From assembly GCF_003597395.2 (NCBI RefSeq), contig NC_133770.1, forward strand, positions 16,758,489 through 16,822,488: a stretch of 64,000 nt of DNA, written 5' to 3'. Source of the DNA: Chelonoidis abingdonii. Taxonomy: Eukaryota; Chordata; Testudines; Testudinidae. Position numbers and translations under genes: made by a program. The notes under the pieces were generated by a model. It made no database searches and had not been told where the DNA came from. It worked only from the letters and a program-made list of their open reading frames with translations. Shown in pieces: positions 25,687 through 36,905 of this stretch (the stretch's first letter is position 1; each line of letters begins with the position of its first letter).

Positions 25687-26267
25687 TGTGGAACTCATTG
25701 CCAGGGTATGTTGTGAAGCCCAAAACTGTAACTAAATTCAAAAAAGAATTAGCTAAATTCATGGAGGATAGGTCCATCAATGGCTATTAGCCAAGATGGT
25801 CAGGGATGCAATCTCATGCTCTGTCCGTAGGCCTCTAACTTCCAGATGGTGGGACTGGATTACAAGGGATGGATCACTTGATGATTGCCCGGTTCTGTTC
25901 ATTCTCTTTGGAGCATCTGGCACTGGCCACCATCAGAAGACAGGATACTGGGATAAATGAACACTTTGTCTGACCCAGTATGGTCATTCTTATGTTCTTA
26001 ACAGATATTCCTGAGTGGTACCTTTGGTATGTACAAAATGAGGGATTGTGAATACAGGTTATTAAGTGACAGTTTTCTATAGCCCCAGAATAAATTATCC
26101 AAAAGCAATAACAGCAACTTGAAAACACACTGTTTCCTGAGGTTTTGATTAAATTTTAAAGGCTCTAATTAACCAGTGATTAAATTAAAGGAATGGCATT
26201 ATATTGATCATATTATTTTAAGACACTTCTAACAAGTTTTAATAGCAGTTTTATTATACTTAAACTG

Positions 26268-28065
26268 CAAGTTCTCATAGACTCATAGGTCAGAAGGGAC
26301 CAACATGATCATCTAGTCTGACCTCCTGCACAAAGCAGGCCACAGAACCCTACCCATCCACTTCTATAAAAACCCGGCTACTTAATGTGCCCGCAATTAT
26401 TGAAGTCTTCAATTGTGGTTTGAAGACTCAAGCAGAGAATCCACCAAGCAAGTACCATCCTCCGCCTGCAGGGGAAGGCGAAAAACCTCCAGAGCGTCAG
26501 ACCAATCTGCCCCGAGGAAATTCCTTCCCGACCCCAAATATGGCCTATAGCTAAACCGCTGAGCATGTGGGCACAGGACCACCGCCAGCACCCAGGAAAA
26601 AAGATTCTCTGCAGTAAACTCCGGATTCCCATCCATCCGCACATCCCATCGCAGCTCATTGAGCGACCTATCTGCTCATTAATCCTAAGGACAATGCCAA
26701 ATTCAACATCTCTTCATATTCCCCTTCCATAAACTTATCAAAGCTGTAGTCTGAAAGGCCAATATGTCTTTGCCCCACTACCGCCCTCGAAGGCTGTCCA
26801 GAATTCCCACTCGCTAATAGTACGAACCCTTCGCTCTTAATGTCAAAAAGCCGAACTTCTAGTGTCCAGTTGTACCTCATTCATCCTTGTGTCTACATTA
26901 AGTATAACGTAATAATTCACCCTCTCCCTCCCTAATGTAATCACCCTGATATCTTATAATAGAGCAGCAATATCCCCCCAGAGTCTTCTTTTGGTAGGCT
27001 AAACAACCAGCTCTTTGAGCCCTACCTTTCATAAGGCAGGTTTATCCATTCCCTCTGCATCATCCTAAGTACCCCGTCTCTGAACTGTCAGTTGAATTCA
27101 TCTTCTCTAGAAAAATTGGACAATCCAAAGAATGCACAACAGTATCCAGGTAGGTCTCACCAGCACTTATACAACGGTACACACCATCCTTATCATTGCT
27201 GGATAATACCCTCGCTGATGCCTAACCGCATTGCTTTTTACTAACGCCATATCGCATGGCGGACTCATAGTCATCCTGCGATCAACCAATAACCAGCCCA
27301 GTCTTCCTCCGTCTGTTGTTTCTGCAAACTGATGCCGCCAATTGTATATCGAAAATCTTATATTAATCACTAAGTCCATACGCTTCCCGCACTTTGTCAC
27401 AGATTAAATTTCATCCTATTACTATGACTGTCCAGTTACAAGTCCATACCCAGATCATTCCGTATGGTATACCGTCCTTCCCGTTTAGGAAACCTCCACC
27501 AGCTTTGGTGTATCAATCCCGCAAAACTTATTAGCAATTCCCGCTCTTTGTGCAAGGGTCATAATAAAAGGTAAATAAAAATTGGTCCCAATACCGATCC
27601 TTGAGGAACTCCACTAGTAAACCTCTTCCAGCACATAGAACAAGTTCATCCCGTCCACGTCTACGACCCGTTTGAAGTCTCCCTTTAACCAATTCCTAAT
27701 CACACCTTCCAATTTACCGATATTCATTCGCCATCTTGTCACGTTTTAATTCCCACAGCGAATCCTAAGTGTCTAAATGCACTTACTGAAATCAACAGGT
27801 AAATTAGATCTACGTGCATTTTCTTGTCTACATAATCCGTCACCTTCTCGAAAAGGGTAGATCAGTGGCTTTGGCACGATCTACACCCAGTAAATACGTA
27901 TGTGTATTATCCCAAACAATAGTTAGCCGAAATGGACCGTGCAAGCTGCTCCTTAGAACGACTTCTCGCTTCAAAATTTTTTCCAAGACCTTACATACTA
28001 CAGACGTCAAACTAACAGGCCTATAGTTACTCGGATCACTTTTTTTCCCTTTCTTGAAGATGTAA
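26268..28065 (-). mobile_element. CR1 LINE, long antisense copy with many small indels (copy c)
   Basis: Read on the minus strand this is the RT C-terminal half, post-RT region and 3' end of a CR1 element. Plus-strand landmarks are catctagtctgacctcctgc at the 3' end (26311), ttccttcccgaccccaaata (26520), aggaactccactagtaa (27602) and actaacaggcctatagttac (28010). The reading frame is destroyed by frequent single-base gaps, yet many CpG dinucleotides persist. It lies in the XYLB intron in the same orientation as XYLB. Confidence 0.88.
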
Positions 28066-28519
28066 CTTTATTTCCCCCTTTCTAAGTTTGTTTCATTGTG
28101 TACAAATGTATTGTGAAAAACATCTAGCTTCTTGCCTAGATATAACAGTGAAGAGCCTCTACAAATGGCTCTTGGGTGTAGATATAGCTTTAGAAACTAA
28201 GGTTTCACTCCCGCTAAATGTATTGGCCCAAGTTCAACCCTGGTGTTGCCTTAATGGAATTACACGAGCACGGATCAATCTGGCCCATAGTTTTTAATCT
28301 TCCTTATGTCAAGTTATTGACTAGAATAACCAGAGCAGATACAACAGACAAAGAGAAATAACAGCAACAAGCAACATGGGTCATTTTTTTTCTCTTGTCT
28401 CAATCCACTTTAAACCCTATTGTCATACAAAACTGAGAAAAGGGATTCTGGATGATTCGGGAAATATGGAGTCTTTCACTTCTGAGTCATGAGCTCAAAT
28501 CTGGATCAATTCCAGAATG
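28066..28519. other. XYLB intron, no identified feature
   Basis: AT-rich and without recognised repeats. Confidence 0.4.
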
Positions 28520-28527
28520 ACCAAGAC

Positions 28528-29197
28528 TGTGATGGGGTGTACAAACCCCACATCAGGCAAAACTGCCTATACAACAACTTTAGGCTCAGGCAGCTTTGCC
28601 TCGCCACCCCTGGGAGGCATGCTAATCTTGCAGGAGCCCAGTTCACAAGGTCCCAGCCCTGGGAGGTGGACAGACCTTTCTTCACTGGCTCCCAGGAAGG
28701 GAGGATGAAGCTAGCAGAGGCTTCCTGAAAACACTGTGCAATAGCTCTGAGGACACTGAAAAGAGGGAGGCCTGGGACACGTTTGGACTATTTCTGTGTT
28801 GTGCTTTTCCTTTGTTACCTTTCCTCTGAGGCCTGAAAGTGGTTGGGGAAGAAGGCCTAGAGGCAGACTGCAGTAGGTAGACGCCCAGGGAAGAAGCAGG
28901 AGGTCTGATGAAGCAGATCTTAATAGCCTGCTACAGGAGCCCTAGGCTGAAACCCAGGATAGAAGGATGGACTTGGTTGTCCTATAGGCCACCAGCGAAA
29001 GGACTGGTGAAAGCCCTAGACAAGGGCCATAAGGTCTAGTGGGCCTACAGTCAGGCTGGAGCCCTGGCACAAGGCCGCCAGACTATATTTAGACAGGGCT
29101 CTCACTTACCTCAAAAGTGGTGAGAGTAAACCATGGGATGGCCAGAGAGTTGAGTCACAAGACAAAGGTGACACCCAGCAGACCCCAATGGTGTGTC
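28528..29197. mobile_element. Insertion with TG...CA-like ends and perfect 8-bp TSD
   Basis: A 670-bp segment starting tgtgatggggtg and ending ggtgtgtc, flanked by accaagac at 28520-28527 and 29198-29205. The interior (for example ctaggctgaaacccaggat) resembles turtle LTR sequence I remember, which would normally give 4-6 bp duplications. An 8-bp duplication would instead suggest hAT. Class is unresolved; the insertion itself is well supported. Confidence 0.65.
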
Positions 29198-29205
29198 ACC
29201 AAGAC

Positions 29206-30072
29206 GACAGCGAGGAAAACCCTAATGCTGCCGCACCAAGCCACAAAGCGGCACATTGGCTGGTGAGTCATTTTGTCACAAAGACCTTTGTAGTCTCAAA
29301 GCTGTTCTGTGGTAGGTGTGAAATAAATGAGCAAGATCAATCCAGTTCCTACTGGACAACTGTCCTTGTCACAAATACTACTACCACAACTAGCACTAAT
29401 TATCAATCTCAGGAGAGAGGCTGATGACTAAATGGGCCAGGGAGACTAAACTACTTTCTCATCATCTAGAGGTGGTCCCATCACAATGGCACTGAGGTGC
29501 ATTGGTGAGGCAGTATGCAATAGATTGTATTGATACTGCCTATGCTGTATGTGTCCTGTGGATGAATATAGGACTTCAGCCTCCAGCACTCCCATAGACA
29601 TTATGACTGAGATTTTCAAAGGTGTTCAGCATTGGCCTAACTCTGCTCTCATTGAAATTAATGGTCCAATGTTGAACATTTTTTAAAATCTCACCTTAAA
29701 TGCACTCTTACTAACAACTCTTTGGTTTGGTTGCTGAAATTATGTGACTTAAGTTATGAGACCTGGAAGTTATCAGCATTTCAGATACTTTCACAAAACA
29801 AGTCAATTGTAAATACTCTTCAGAGAACTCAATTTGAAATTAGCATTGGATTAACCTGTAAAACTTGGGGAGAAATTATTATAATTTTGTTAACACGTTC
29901 CACATAATATCTCAAAATTTGAAAAATAGCTCTTAAAATCTCAAATACTCGCAATCTTATGTGCAGCTATAAAGGTGGCAGACTCAGTACACCAATATAA
30001 AACTCTACTGACAAAGCTGTTAATATCCAGTGCAATGTAATTTTCTTAACAAACTCAGCAGTCTACACTTAC
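29206..30072. other. XYLB intron, no clear feature
   Basis: A possible ancient dispersed repeat lies at 29600-29700 (gagattttcaaaggtgttc). No exon seen. Confidence 0.45.
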
Positions 30073-30131
30073 CTGTAAGATTTCTTTATTATATGATGCT
30101 CCACCAGTGGCCAAAATCCTTGTTCTTGGCA
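30073..30131 (-). CDS. XYLB: XYLB (xylulokinase homologue), coding exon with Gly-rich nucleotide-binding loop
   Basis: First of three XYLB exons in transcriptional order, 59 bp, minus strand, between acceptor ttgccttgtag and donor gtaagt. The leading TG completes a Met codon; then PRTRILATGGASYNKEILQ follows to the exon end. The ATGGASxN core is the C-terminal glycine-rich adenosine-binding loop of FGGY kinases and matches XYLB as remembered. It ends on a codon boundary, joining in phase to the exon at 21248. Combined, the three exons give about 80 continuous residues of the C-terminal domain. The preceding exon was not located up to 64000, implying an intron of at least 33.9 kb or a missed exon. 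Confidence 0.93.
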
Positions 30132-30711
30132 CTACAAGGCAACAGAAAGGTCAGTTAAATAAATATAATCAAGATATATGCTATTTAAATTGGCAATTAG
30201 AGCACGCAAGTGGGAATAAGATGACATGGTTTCTATCACTGACTTTACCAGTGGCTTACTGTGTGACTCTGGACAAATCCATAACCTCCCTCGGCCTCAA
30301 TTTTGCCAGCAGTAAAACTGAGGATAGCGCTGCTTAGCCACTGTTATAAAGCATGTTACAATCCATGGATAAAAAAGACAATATAGATAATGTAACTCTA
30401 ATATCATTGTGGTACCAAAATCAGCAAGCTCTACTGAAGAGGGATACAGTAACAAAGGAAAGATGCTATTATGCTATAGTTCTGATCTGAGGTCAGCCTC
30501 AGTTTGGATCTCAGTTATGTATGTGCAAACTGACAAAAAACTTACAAAATCAGCAAAATTCTCAAAACACATCTCTTTGTGATGTTCATAATCACTAATC
30601 AGCAAAATCATGGCAAACTCCATCTGCCTGAATGATAAGAATGTGTTCCAAAGAATAATAATGAGGGAGGTACTAACACATTCTGATAAAATAGTCTTTC
30701 TGAACCTTCAC
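30132..30711. other. XYLB intron; contains a MIR relic
   Basis: Contains the MIR-like segment listed at 30218-30335. The rest is unrecognised. Confidence 0.45.
30218..30335 (+). mobile_element. MIR/CORE-SINE relic
   Basis: Contains tcactgactttaccagtgg, ttactgtgtgactctgga, ccctcggcctcaatttt and cagtaaaactgagg in MIR order. Diverged. Confidence 0.65.
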
Positions 30712-31735
30712 CCAAAACAGGAAAGAATGGTTACTTACCTTGCAATTACTGTGACTCTCCACATATATTTCATTTTTGGTGCGCACGTGCCACATGCATG
30801 CAACACAGCAGTTTCCGTGCAGGCCATGCCTGCACTGAGTTCCCTCTCACTTCCCATAGATGAGAGCATAAAGGGCAGGACTCAGGTCCTTTGCTAATAA
30901 GAATCCCTCACCAGCAGGACACTGATCAGTGGGGATGAAAGGCAAGATTCAGAATCTGTGTGGACAACCCATCTGGAAGAATCACAGTTACTGCAAGGTA
31001 AATAATTGTTCTTTCTTCTTTGAGTGATTGTCCACACAGTTTCTACTCTTGGTGACTACCAAGTTGTAACCCAGTGCTAGGAGTGCTAGGAGGCAGAGGC
31101 CCATTTCAAGAGTGACTGTAGGATACCAAACTAAACTAGCAACTACACTGAAAGCTTGTACCAAAGAATAATGAGTACTAAAAGGTCTGGATAAAACTTC
31201 ACAGTGCTGATCTACACACCTCTGCTGTAGGGATGCTACCCAAGCAGGCTGTGGAGGCCAGTCACCTGAACTCTGGTGGAATGAATTCTAATCTGTCCAG
31301 GTGGCTCTTTCTTAGCCAAACCAGAGCAACTCCTGACACAGTCAAAGACCCACTTCGTCTTTGTGAAGACACAGGCTGCCCCTTACCCCTTTCAGCAAAT
31401 GTAGAGAAGAGTCCAGGTGTACACCTGAACGGACTGGTCCTATTCAAGTAAAAGGATAATGCTCTCACAACATCCAACATGTGAAGTCTCATTTCACTTG
31501 CTGTGGAATGTGGTTAAGAGCTACAGGGCTCTACCTTGCAGCCATGGGAGAGAAGAAGGAACTAAGTGAAGATTATGACTGCCCTGTCCTTTATGTGCGT
31601 TGCTATGCAGAGCAAGAGGACACTGTGAGCACAGGCATAGCTCCCAACAGACACGGCTGTTGAAAATAATCCAATCTTATGCTCATGTGCACCAAGAGCA
31701 GAATCTGTGTGGACAATCTCTTGAAGAACTGAGCC
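30712..31735 (-). mobile_element. DIRS remnant (copy 3), recombinase C-terminus plus terminal repeat
   Basis: Minus-strand frame 31262-31492 reads LDVVRALSFYLNRTSPFR, then FAERGKGQPVSSQR, typical of the C-terminal half of DIRS tyrosine recombinase. Further along, near 31240-31200, a decayed piece follows. The left end carries ggttacttaccttgcaatta and ttctttgagtgattgtcca, related to the termini of copies 1 and 2, and a partial repeat (gaatctgtgtggacaa) recurs at 30952 and 31702. No gag or RT. Confidence 0.65.
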
Positions 31736-32133
31736 CATACCTTTTGGGATATTAAAAATAGCATCCTATTCATCTTTGAATCAACGTTTCAAGAAATGCC
31801 TCCTTTTCTTCATTAATAATTCACTCACTGTCCTGAGTCTTGTCATTTGTTTCTATGCTTGTCAGAGCACAGAATCTGTCTTTACGTCCACAACCCCAAT
31901 TCAGCAAAGTACTTAAGCATATTAAGTAGTAGGGCTGGTTGCAAATTTCACAATTAAATAGTTTTTCATTGAAAAATGCAAATTTCTGTAAACCAAAACT
32001 TTTTTTTGTCAGTTTCAACAGAAGTATTGTTGGAAAGCTTTCTCAGGTTTAGGATGCAATTTCTGGTCAAAATGAGAACAAGAGACTAGCCCACCTCAGA
32101 CAACCTGCTGGTCAGGACACTCACCTGGAATGG
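31736..32133. other. No identified feature
   Basis: Nothing recognised. The last 60 bp and the bases after 33041 may be halves of one older repeat split by the solo LTR. Confidence 0.35.
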
Positions 32134-32138
32134 GGGAG

Positions 32139-33035
32139 TGTCATAAACAGATAGCTAAGGGTTAATGTTTCTTTTACCTGTAAAGGGTTAACAAAGGAAA
32201 CCAAACACCTGACAAGAGGACCAATCAGGAAACCGGATTTTTCAAAGCTTAAGTGAGGGAATTTGTGGGGGTTTTTTGGTCTTGGGTCTTTGTCTGTTCT
32301 GTGCTCTCTCAGCTATGAAGGTCTATTTCAGTCCTTCTAATCTTCTGACTTTCCCAGTTGTTAAGTAAATGGTAGCAAAAGTATTACTCTTTTAAATTGT
32401 TTGCTTGTATTTGCAATCTGTGTATCTGCTGGTGGAGTCTTTATGTGAATTTTGGCTATAAGTACTTTGAATTGGAGACTTTTGAATAAGGCTGTTTATT
32501 CATATTTTTCTTTTAAGCAATAGCCCTGTATTGTCACTTTAATACAGAGATTAATTTTTTTGTCTTTTTCTTTCTTTTTATATAAAGCTTTCTTTTTTTA
32601 AAAACTCGTTGACTTTTCTTTTTCTAGTTATGGCAAGGGGATAGGAATTTCTGTGCCACGATTACTGTCTCTCTCAGAGAAAGACTGGGAGGGGGGAAAA
32701 CAAGGAGGGGGAAGGTAAATTGTCCTCTCGGTTTTGTGTTTCAAGGGATTGAAGCAGGGAAATCTCCTAGTATACCCAGGGCGGGAAAATCTGGGAGGAA
32801 GTAAAGAGCACGAAGGGAAATGGTTTATTTCTCCTTGTTTTAAGAATCCAAGGGATTTGGGTTCTTGGGGTCCCCAGGGAAGGTTTTGGGGGGGACCAGA
32901 CTGTACCAGGCACTGGAATTCCTGGTTGGTGGCAGGCTATCAGATCTAAGCTGGTAATTAAGCTTAGAGGGGTTCATGCTAGCTTCTCAGGTTATGAACG
33001 CTAAGGTTCAAATCTGAGTAGGGAAAGCTACGACA
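32139..33035 (+). mobile_element. Solo LTR with perfect 5-bp TSD (gggag)
   Basis: The 897-bp element starts tgtcataaacagatagctaa and ends gctacgaca, with gggag at 32134-32138 and 33036-33040. Same family as 7594-8372. U3 contains ggaccaatcaggaaac (CCAAT-like). A T-rich R region with tttttatataaagctttc lies near 32575. No internal genes. Confidence 0.93.
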
Positions 33036-33040
33036 GGGAG

Positions 33041-34934
33041 ACCTAGATTTAAGTCCCTTGCCCTCAACAGGCAGAGCAGGGACTCAATTCCAGGTGAGTG
33101 CCCTGCCCATGGGGCTATTCTGGACATGATCTATGGCTTTTCACATACAATTTCAGAAGGTCTTAGTTTCATCCCAATGCAGAATGGGAACATTTTTGAA
33201 ACCTTAAAAATTTTCAACGGATAGGAAAACCATTTCCTGCTCAGATGTTGTGAGTAGTCCCATTGACTTCAAAAAGACTATTCATATGCTTGAAGCTAGG
33301 CAAATATTTTAATATCATTGCTGAAGTAGGGCCCATGTTTGTAATGCACAGCATGAATTTATGGAAGTAGATGTTTTGTAATAATCAATAGGAACTACTA
33401 TAGCGTTTGGTACTGTTAAATGCTATAATGCTGAAGATCCCTCCCAAATAGACATTTCACTGATTACATCTATATTATATCAGCCTCAATTTGGCTTGAG
33501 CTGAAGACAAAACACAATGGAAAAGGTGGTCAAACAGCTCTGGAGGTTACAAACAACTATTATATTCTACCTTTCAGAGAATCTGTAGTCAAATCCCTGA
33601 CCATAAAAAACACAACAAAGTGAAGATGTAGATTGCATAGGGTTCTCACACAATTTCTGAACCTACAGTGACTTGCTCAGGTAGGGACTTTATGACACCG
33701 CCAAAGCACTGCAAAGAGAACCTCACTTTACCAATACATTAATCTTGTTTTCCTTTTTGGTGCATATTCAGTGATGCACAAATTGTGTTTTAAAAGCCAT
33801 TAAGATCTCTGTCAATGTCAGTAAACAAATCAACCAAATGGCAGAGCGATTCCTCAGGGGAAACAAGTTTCAGTTATACCTACATAGAGTGACAGATCCC
33901 TGCCAAGATTATCAAAACAATGTAATGCAGAAACAAGTGGAAAATAACCAATACACCACTGTGTCTGGAAACAAATCTGAACTCTTTATGGTTTGCCTAT
34001 TCGTTGAATTTCTCTTTTGCTACACCTTGTTGTGGGCATGATATTCTCAAAAAGGCATCACATCCAAGATGAAAGCACTGCATTTGAAAGTCATCCTGCA
34101 AAACAGATAGAAGTGAAAAACAGAAATACATTTACCTCACTTTGCCGCACAACAGTGACCAATTCAAAGAATGAGACTGGCGTCTGCCTCCAGCCACATG
34201 GGGAATGCATCACACAGTGCCACTATACCATGGTCAGGGAAGAACAATGTAGAACATAAAGGTGCTAAGGGCAAATAATAGGAATCCAAATGAAAATTAC
34301 AACCACTTCTTGGGTAAATTGCTTCTTTCAACTACTTCTACCCATGCACACTCCAGCCCTTTGTCCTTTTATATGCTTTCGTTATGCAAGCATCCAGCTT
34401 TGGATCACTGTAATAATATAGGAATATGGTGCTGTATATTTTAATTAGCCACAGTAAACATTGGGCTACAACTTGCTTGTTTTGTGCATTCTCCAGATTT
34501 GTATTAAAGTGACTTCAGTGTCCATACAGAAGACAATTCTTCAGTGTTGGCTCAGGGTCTCGTGGCCATCATGACTCATCACTGAGTTACCTTTGCGACT
34601 GAGCCTGCTCAAATGCAATGAGTCATCAATTACCCACAAGGTTCAGCCAATCCACAGGTGAGGTTCCATTCTTTTGATCCCAAGGCAGGTATATAGGCTC
34701 CTCAGAGAAACGGTTTCTCCAGTCTGCTCATCACTAACTGGCCAGGAACATTCCCCCTGCCAGTAGTTTCAACAGACTACCTTTGCTCCTGCTCCAGTCC
34801 ATGCCTGTTCCCATGCCACCCAGACCCTATTCCAGCTTTCATCTGCTTCTGCCTCACCTGGCAACTCTGATCATTTCAGCAGATTGGCGTTTTCATGCTT
34901 GGTCACACAACTGAGATGGAAACCTCTGTCACGT
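33041..34934. other. XYLB intron, no supported gene
   Basis: A short splice-bounded open segment on the minus strand near 34113-34160 was considered and rejected. An ancient repeat motif (cccattgacttcaaaaag) lies near 33260. Confidence 0.4.
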
Positions 34935-35379
34935 CTGCTACTGAGATGTTGGAGTTAATTCAGTGCCTCCAGAACAAACGTGTCCAGCTCCAATTGGAGA
35001 ACATCCTCTCTGCTCACAGATCCCGACAACCCCAGTACTCCCAGTGCGGCCAGATGCAATACTTTTAGAACAAGGTCTGAAGGCCCTGCTGCCAGGGAAG
35101 TTGGATGGGAACTACCAGAAGTTCTGCAGGTTCCTCAACCAATGCCATCTGTTTTTCCTGATGTGCACTGAGATGTAACCCACTAATCAGGCCAAAGTGG
35201 GACTTGTAATCAGTTTATTGACTGGTGAAGCTGTAGACTGCACCTTTCCTCTCCTAGAACAGTCAAGCCAGGTCAGCGGCAATTTTGACAAGTTCCTCCA
35301 TGCCATCTCACTCATATTTGATGGTCCCAACCGTGCTCATATCACCATTTGTGTTTGGGGGTTACTTGCTGTGTGCTGA
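34935..35379 (+). pseudogene. Ty3/Sushi-type gag remnant
   Basis: The frame from 34963 to 35379 is open apart from one in-frame TAA (35176-35178). Before the stop it reads LPGKLDGNYQKFCRFLNQC; after it, VGLVISLLTGEAVDC and LLEQSSQVSGNFDKFLHA. This is the capsid N-terminal pattern of Sushi-class Ty3 retrotransposons and of the domesticated RTL/PEG10/LDOC1 proteins. A short N-terminal part at 34943 (EMLELIQCLQNKRVQ) is in another frame. With a stop, a frameshift and no nucleocapsid or protease it is a relic rather than a domesticated gene. Confidence 0.75.
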
Positions 35380-35384
35380 GCTTG

Positions 35385-35680
35385 TGTTTGTCAGTCTGGT
35401 TGGTTGGTTGGTTGTTTAAAGGACAGTGTGCTGTGGCTGGCAGTTGGAGGCTGTGAGCTTCAAAGGAAGGTTTGAAAGCTAGAAGCCTCTGGTAATTGGC
35501 TGGGCCTCAATAAGTGGGCGGGGCATTCACACAAGCCAGGGCTTTATAAAGCCGCACACAAGCAACCAGGGAGCTTTGTGAACAGAGGCTTCTAGCTTTC
35601 AAACCTTCCTTGGACTTCTCTATTTCAAAGAGTTCTCTCAGGTCTCCTTAGTCTATAGTTGATCTATAGACTCTAAACCA
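35385..35680 (+). promoter_or_regulatory. Promoter-like LTR segment inside a 28-bp perfect inverted repeat
   Basis: 35463-35490 and 35584-35611 are exact 28-bp reverse complements. Between them are a GC box (gtgggcggggc, about 35514-35524) and a TATA box (gctttataaagc, about 35541-35552). That spacing fits an RNA polymerase II core promoter. It directly follows the gag relic and may be a scrambled LTR. A host promoter is less likely because no recognisable exon follows. Confidence 0.55.
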
Positions 35681-36808
35681 ATGTAATGTATGGAGTGAAG
35701 TTTAGAGAGCATGTGGCACTCATCAGAATGTTTCTAGTAGTTGACAGCCTGGTAAATTCTAGGTATCTCCAACAAAGTCTGATCTACTTGTCTATCTATA
35801 TCACAGCAAGATGGATCAAAGTAAAATCTGCTTGGCTGCTTTTGTGGAGGCAGATCTGTATATGGACAGTGCGGAGGCAAAGACTACCCTTCTTGGGTTT
35901 CAGCAAGTTATGCTCATTGAGGAGTTGAGGGTTTCAAGAGAATGGGTCTGAAAAAGCCTGAGTTTGATAACTTCTAGGTTATGGTTCATCTCTTCTCTCA
36001 GCCTCTCTTCTAAAGGTGGGGTGTCTGGGTTGGTATTCATTTTAAGGATTGTTCCTTTTTTAATTTGTACAAAGTGTGTATTTTAGTGAATGATATACAT
36101 GGATTAGGTACATGTTATAAATAACCACCAACCCAATCATTTATGTACAAAGAGGCACAAAGACATCATTCATCCGTCATTATCCACTGTTTTCAGCCGA
36201 CTGGTTGAACTTCTCAAGGGCTGCCATCTATCCCTTATGGCAGTGCACAAAAGGTACTTAAATGCAGTGCTGCTGAAATAACCTAACAACTGTAACAAAC
36301 ATAATTCATGGATTAAATCTTTTGACAGTTCATGGAATTGGTTTAAACATCTTTTTAATTAAAGCCCCATCTACAGTACACAAACTACACTGATGTGCAG
36401 AATTGTAGCTTTTTAGAGGGTTGATACACAATGTTTTCTCCTACTATGTGTGTGCTAGCACTGCTAGGTGTAATGTAAGATCTATGAAAAGAAGGGGACA
36501 CATCTGCTACACATATCTTATCTGCCGTAAGAAACGTATTGGCTTTGTTTTAATATTGGTTAAAACAGTAATGCCTGTAGAAAAAAGGAAGGAAGAAAGA
36601 AGCAAAGATAACATCAGTTTATTGGTACAATAGGTAGAAGTGACACACACTTTCCTATACAAGTTCTGTCTGAATCTATCTACTTTGAATGGAATCCTAC
36701 TCTGCCTAAGGAATGCCCTCACAGATCTCAAACCTCCAGCTGTCATCTCAAAGGGCAGGGACCTATGTCCCTTCTCTCTGCAGAACGGGGTTTTAGGCCA
36801 CAGTCCCC
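35681..36808. other. No identified feature
   Basis: Frames at 36507-36818 (minus) look protein-like in composition but lack homology I can name and splice context. Confidence 0.35.
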
Positions 36809-36820
36809 TTACACTCACTG

Positions 36821-36893
36821 TTAGTCTTTAAGGTACCTCCAGACTCCTTGTTGTTTTTGTGGATACAGACTAACACAGCTACCTCCTGATACT
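36821..36893. mobile_element. Penelope-like 3' fragment with 12-bp TSD
   Basis: A 73-bp insertion running from ttagtctttaaggtacctcc through gatacagactaacacagct to cctgatact. Flanked by ttacactcactg at 36809-36820 and 36894-36905. Its 3' half matches the fragment at 13773 (agactaacacrgcta...ctgatact). Confidence 0.8.
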
Positions 36894-36905
36894 TTACACT
36901 CACTG

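Larger units (their letters stand above)
23901..26005 (+). mobile_element. CR1 LINE with internal deletion and nested insertions (copy b)
   Basis: A second plus-strand CR1 copy directly follows copy a. 23940-24420 is the linker before RT. 24424-24972 is a 182-residue open piece of RT reading [14 protein letters not shown], then [14 protein letters not shown] and NSQHVFVKN. Its frame then breaks and the central RT motif block is deleted near 25140, where the text jumps to a more 3' part. The 3' end is at 25740-26000 with gataggtccatcaatggct and the gtctgacccagtatgg motif. It hosts an antisense tail insertion (24186-24299) and a MITE (25578-25686). Confidence 0.88.

Noticed and set aside
34113..34160. 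Minus-strand exon with gtaaat donor
   Set aside because: Only 48 bp, weak acceptor, and no match to the XYLB segment expected upstream of 30131.
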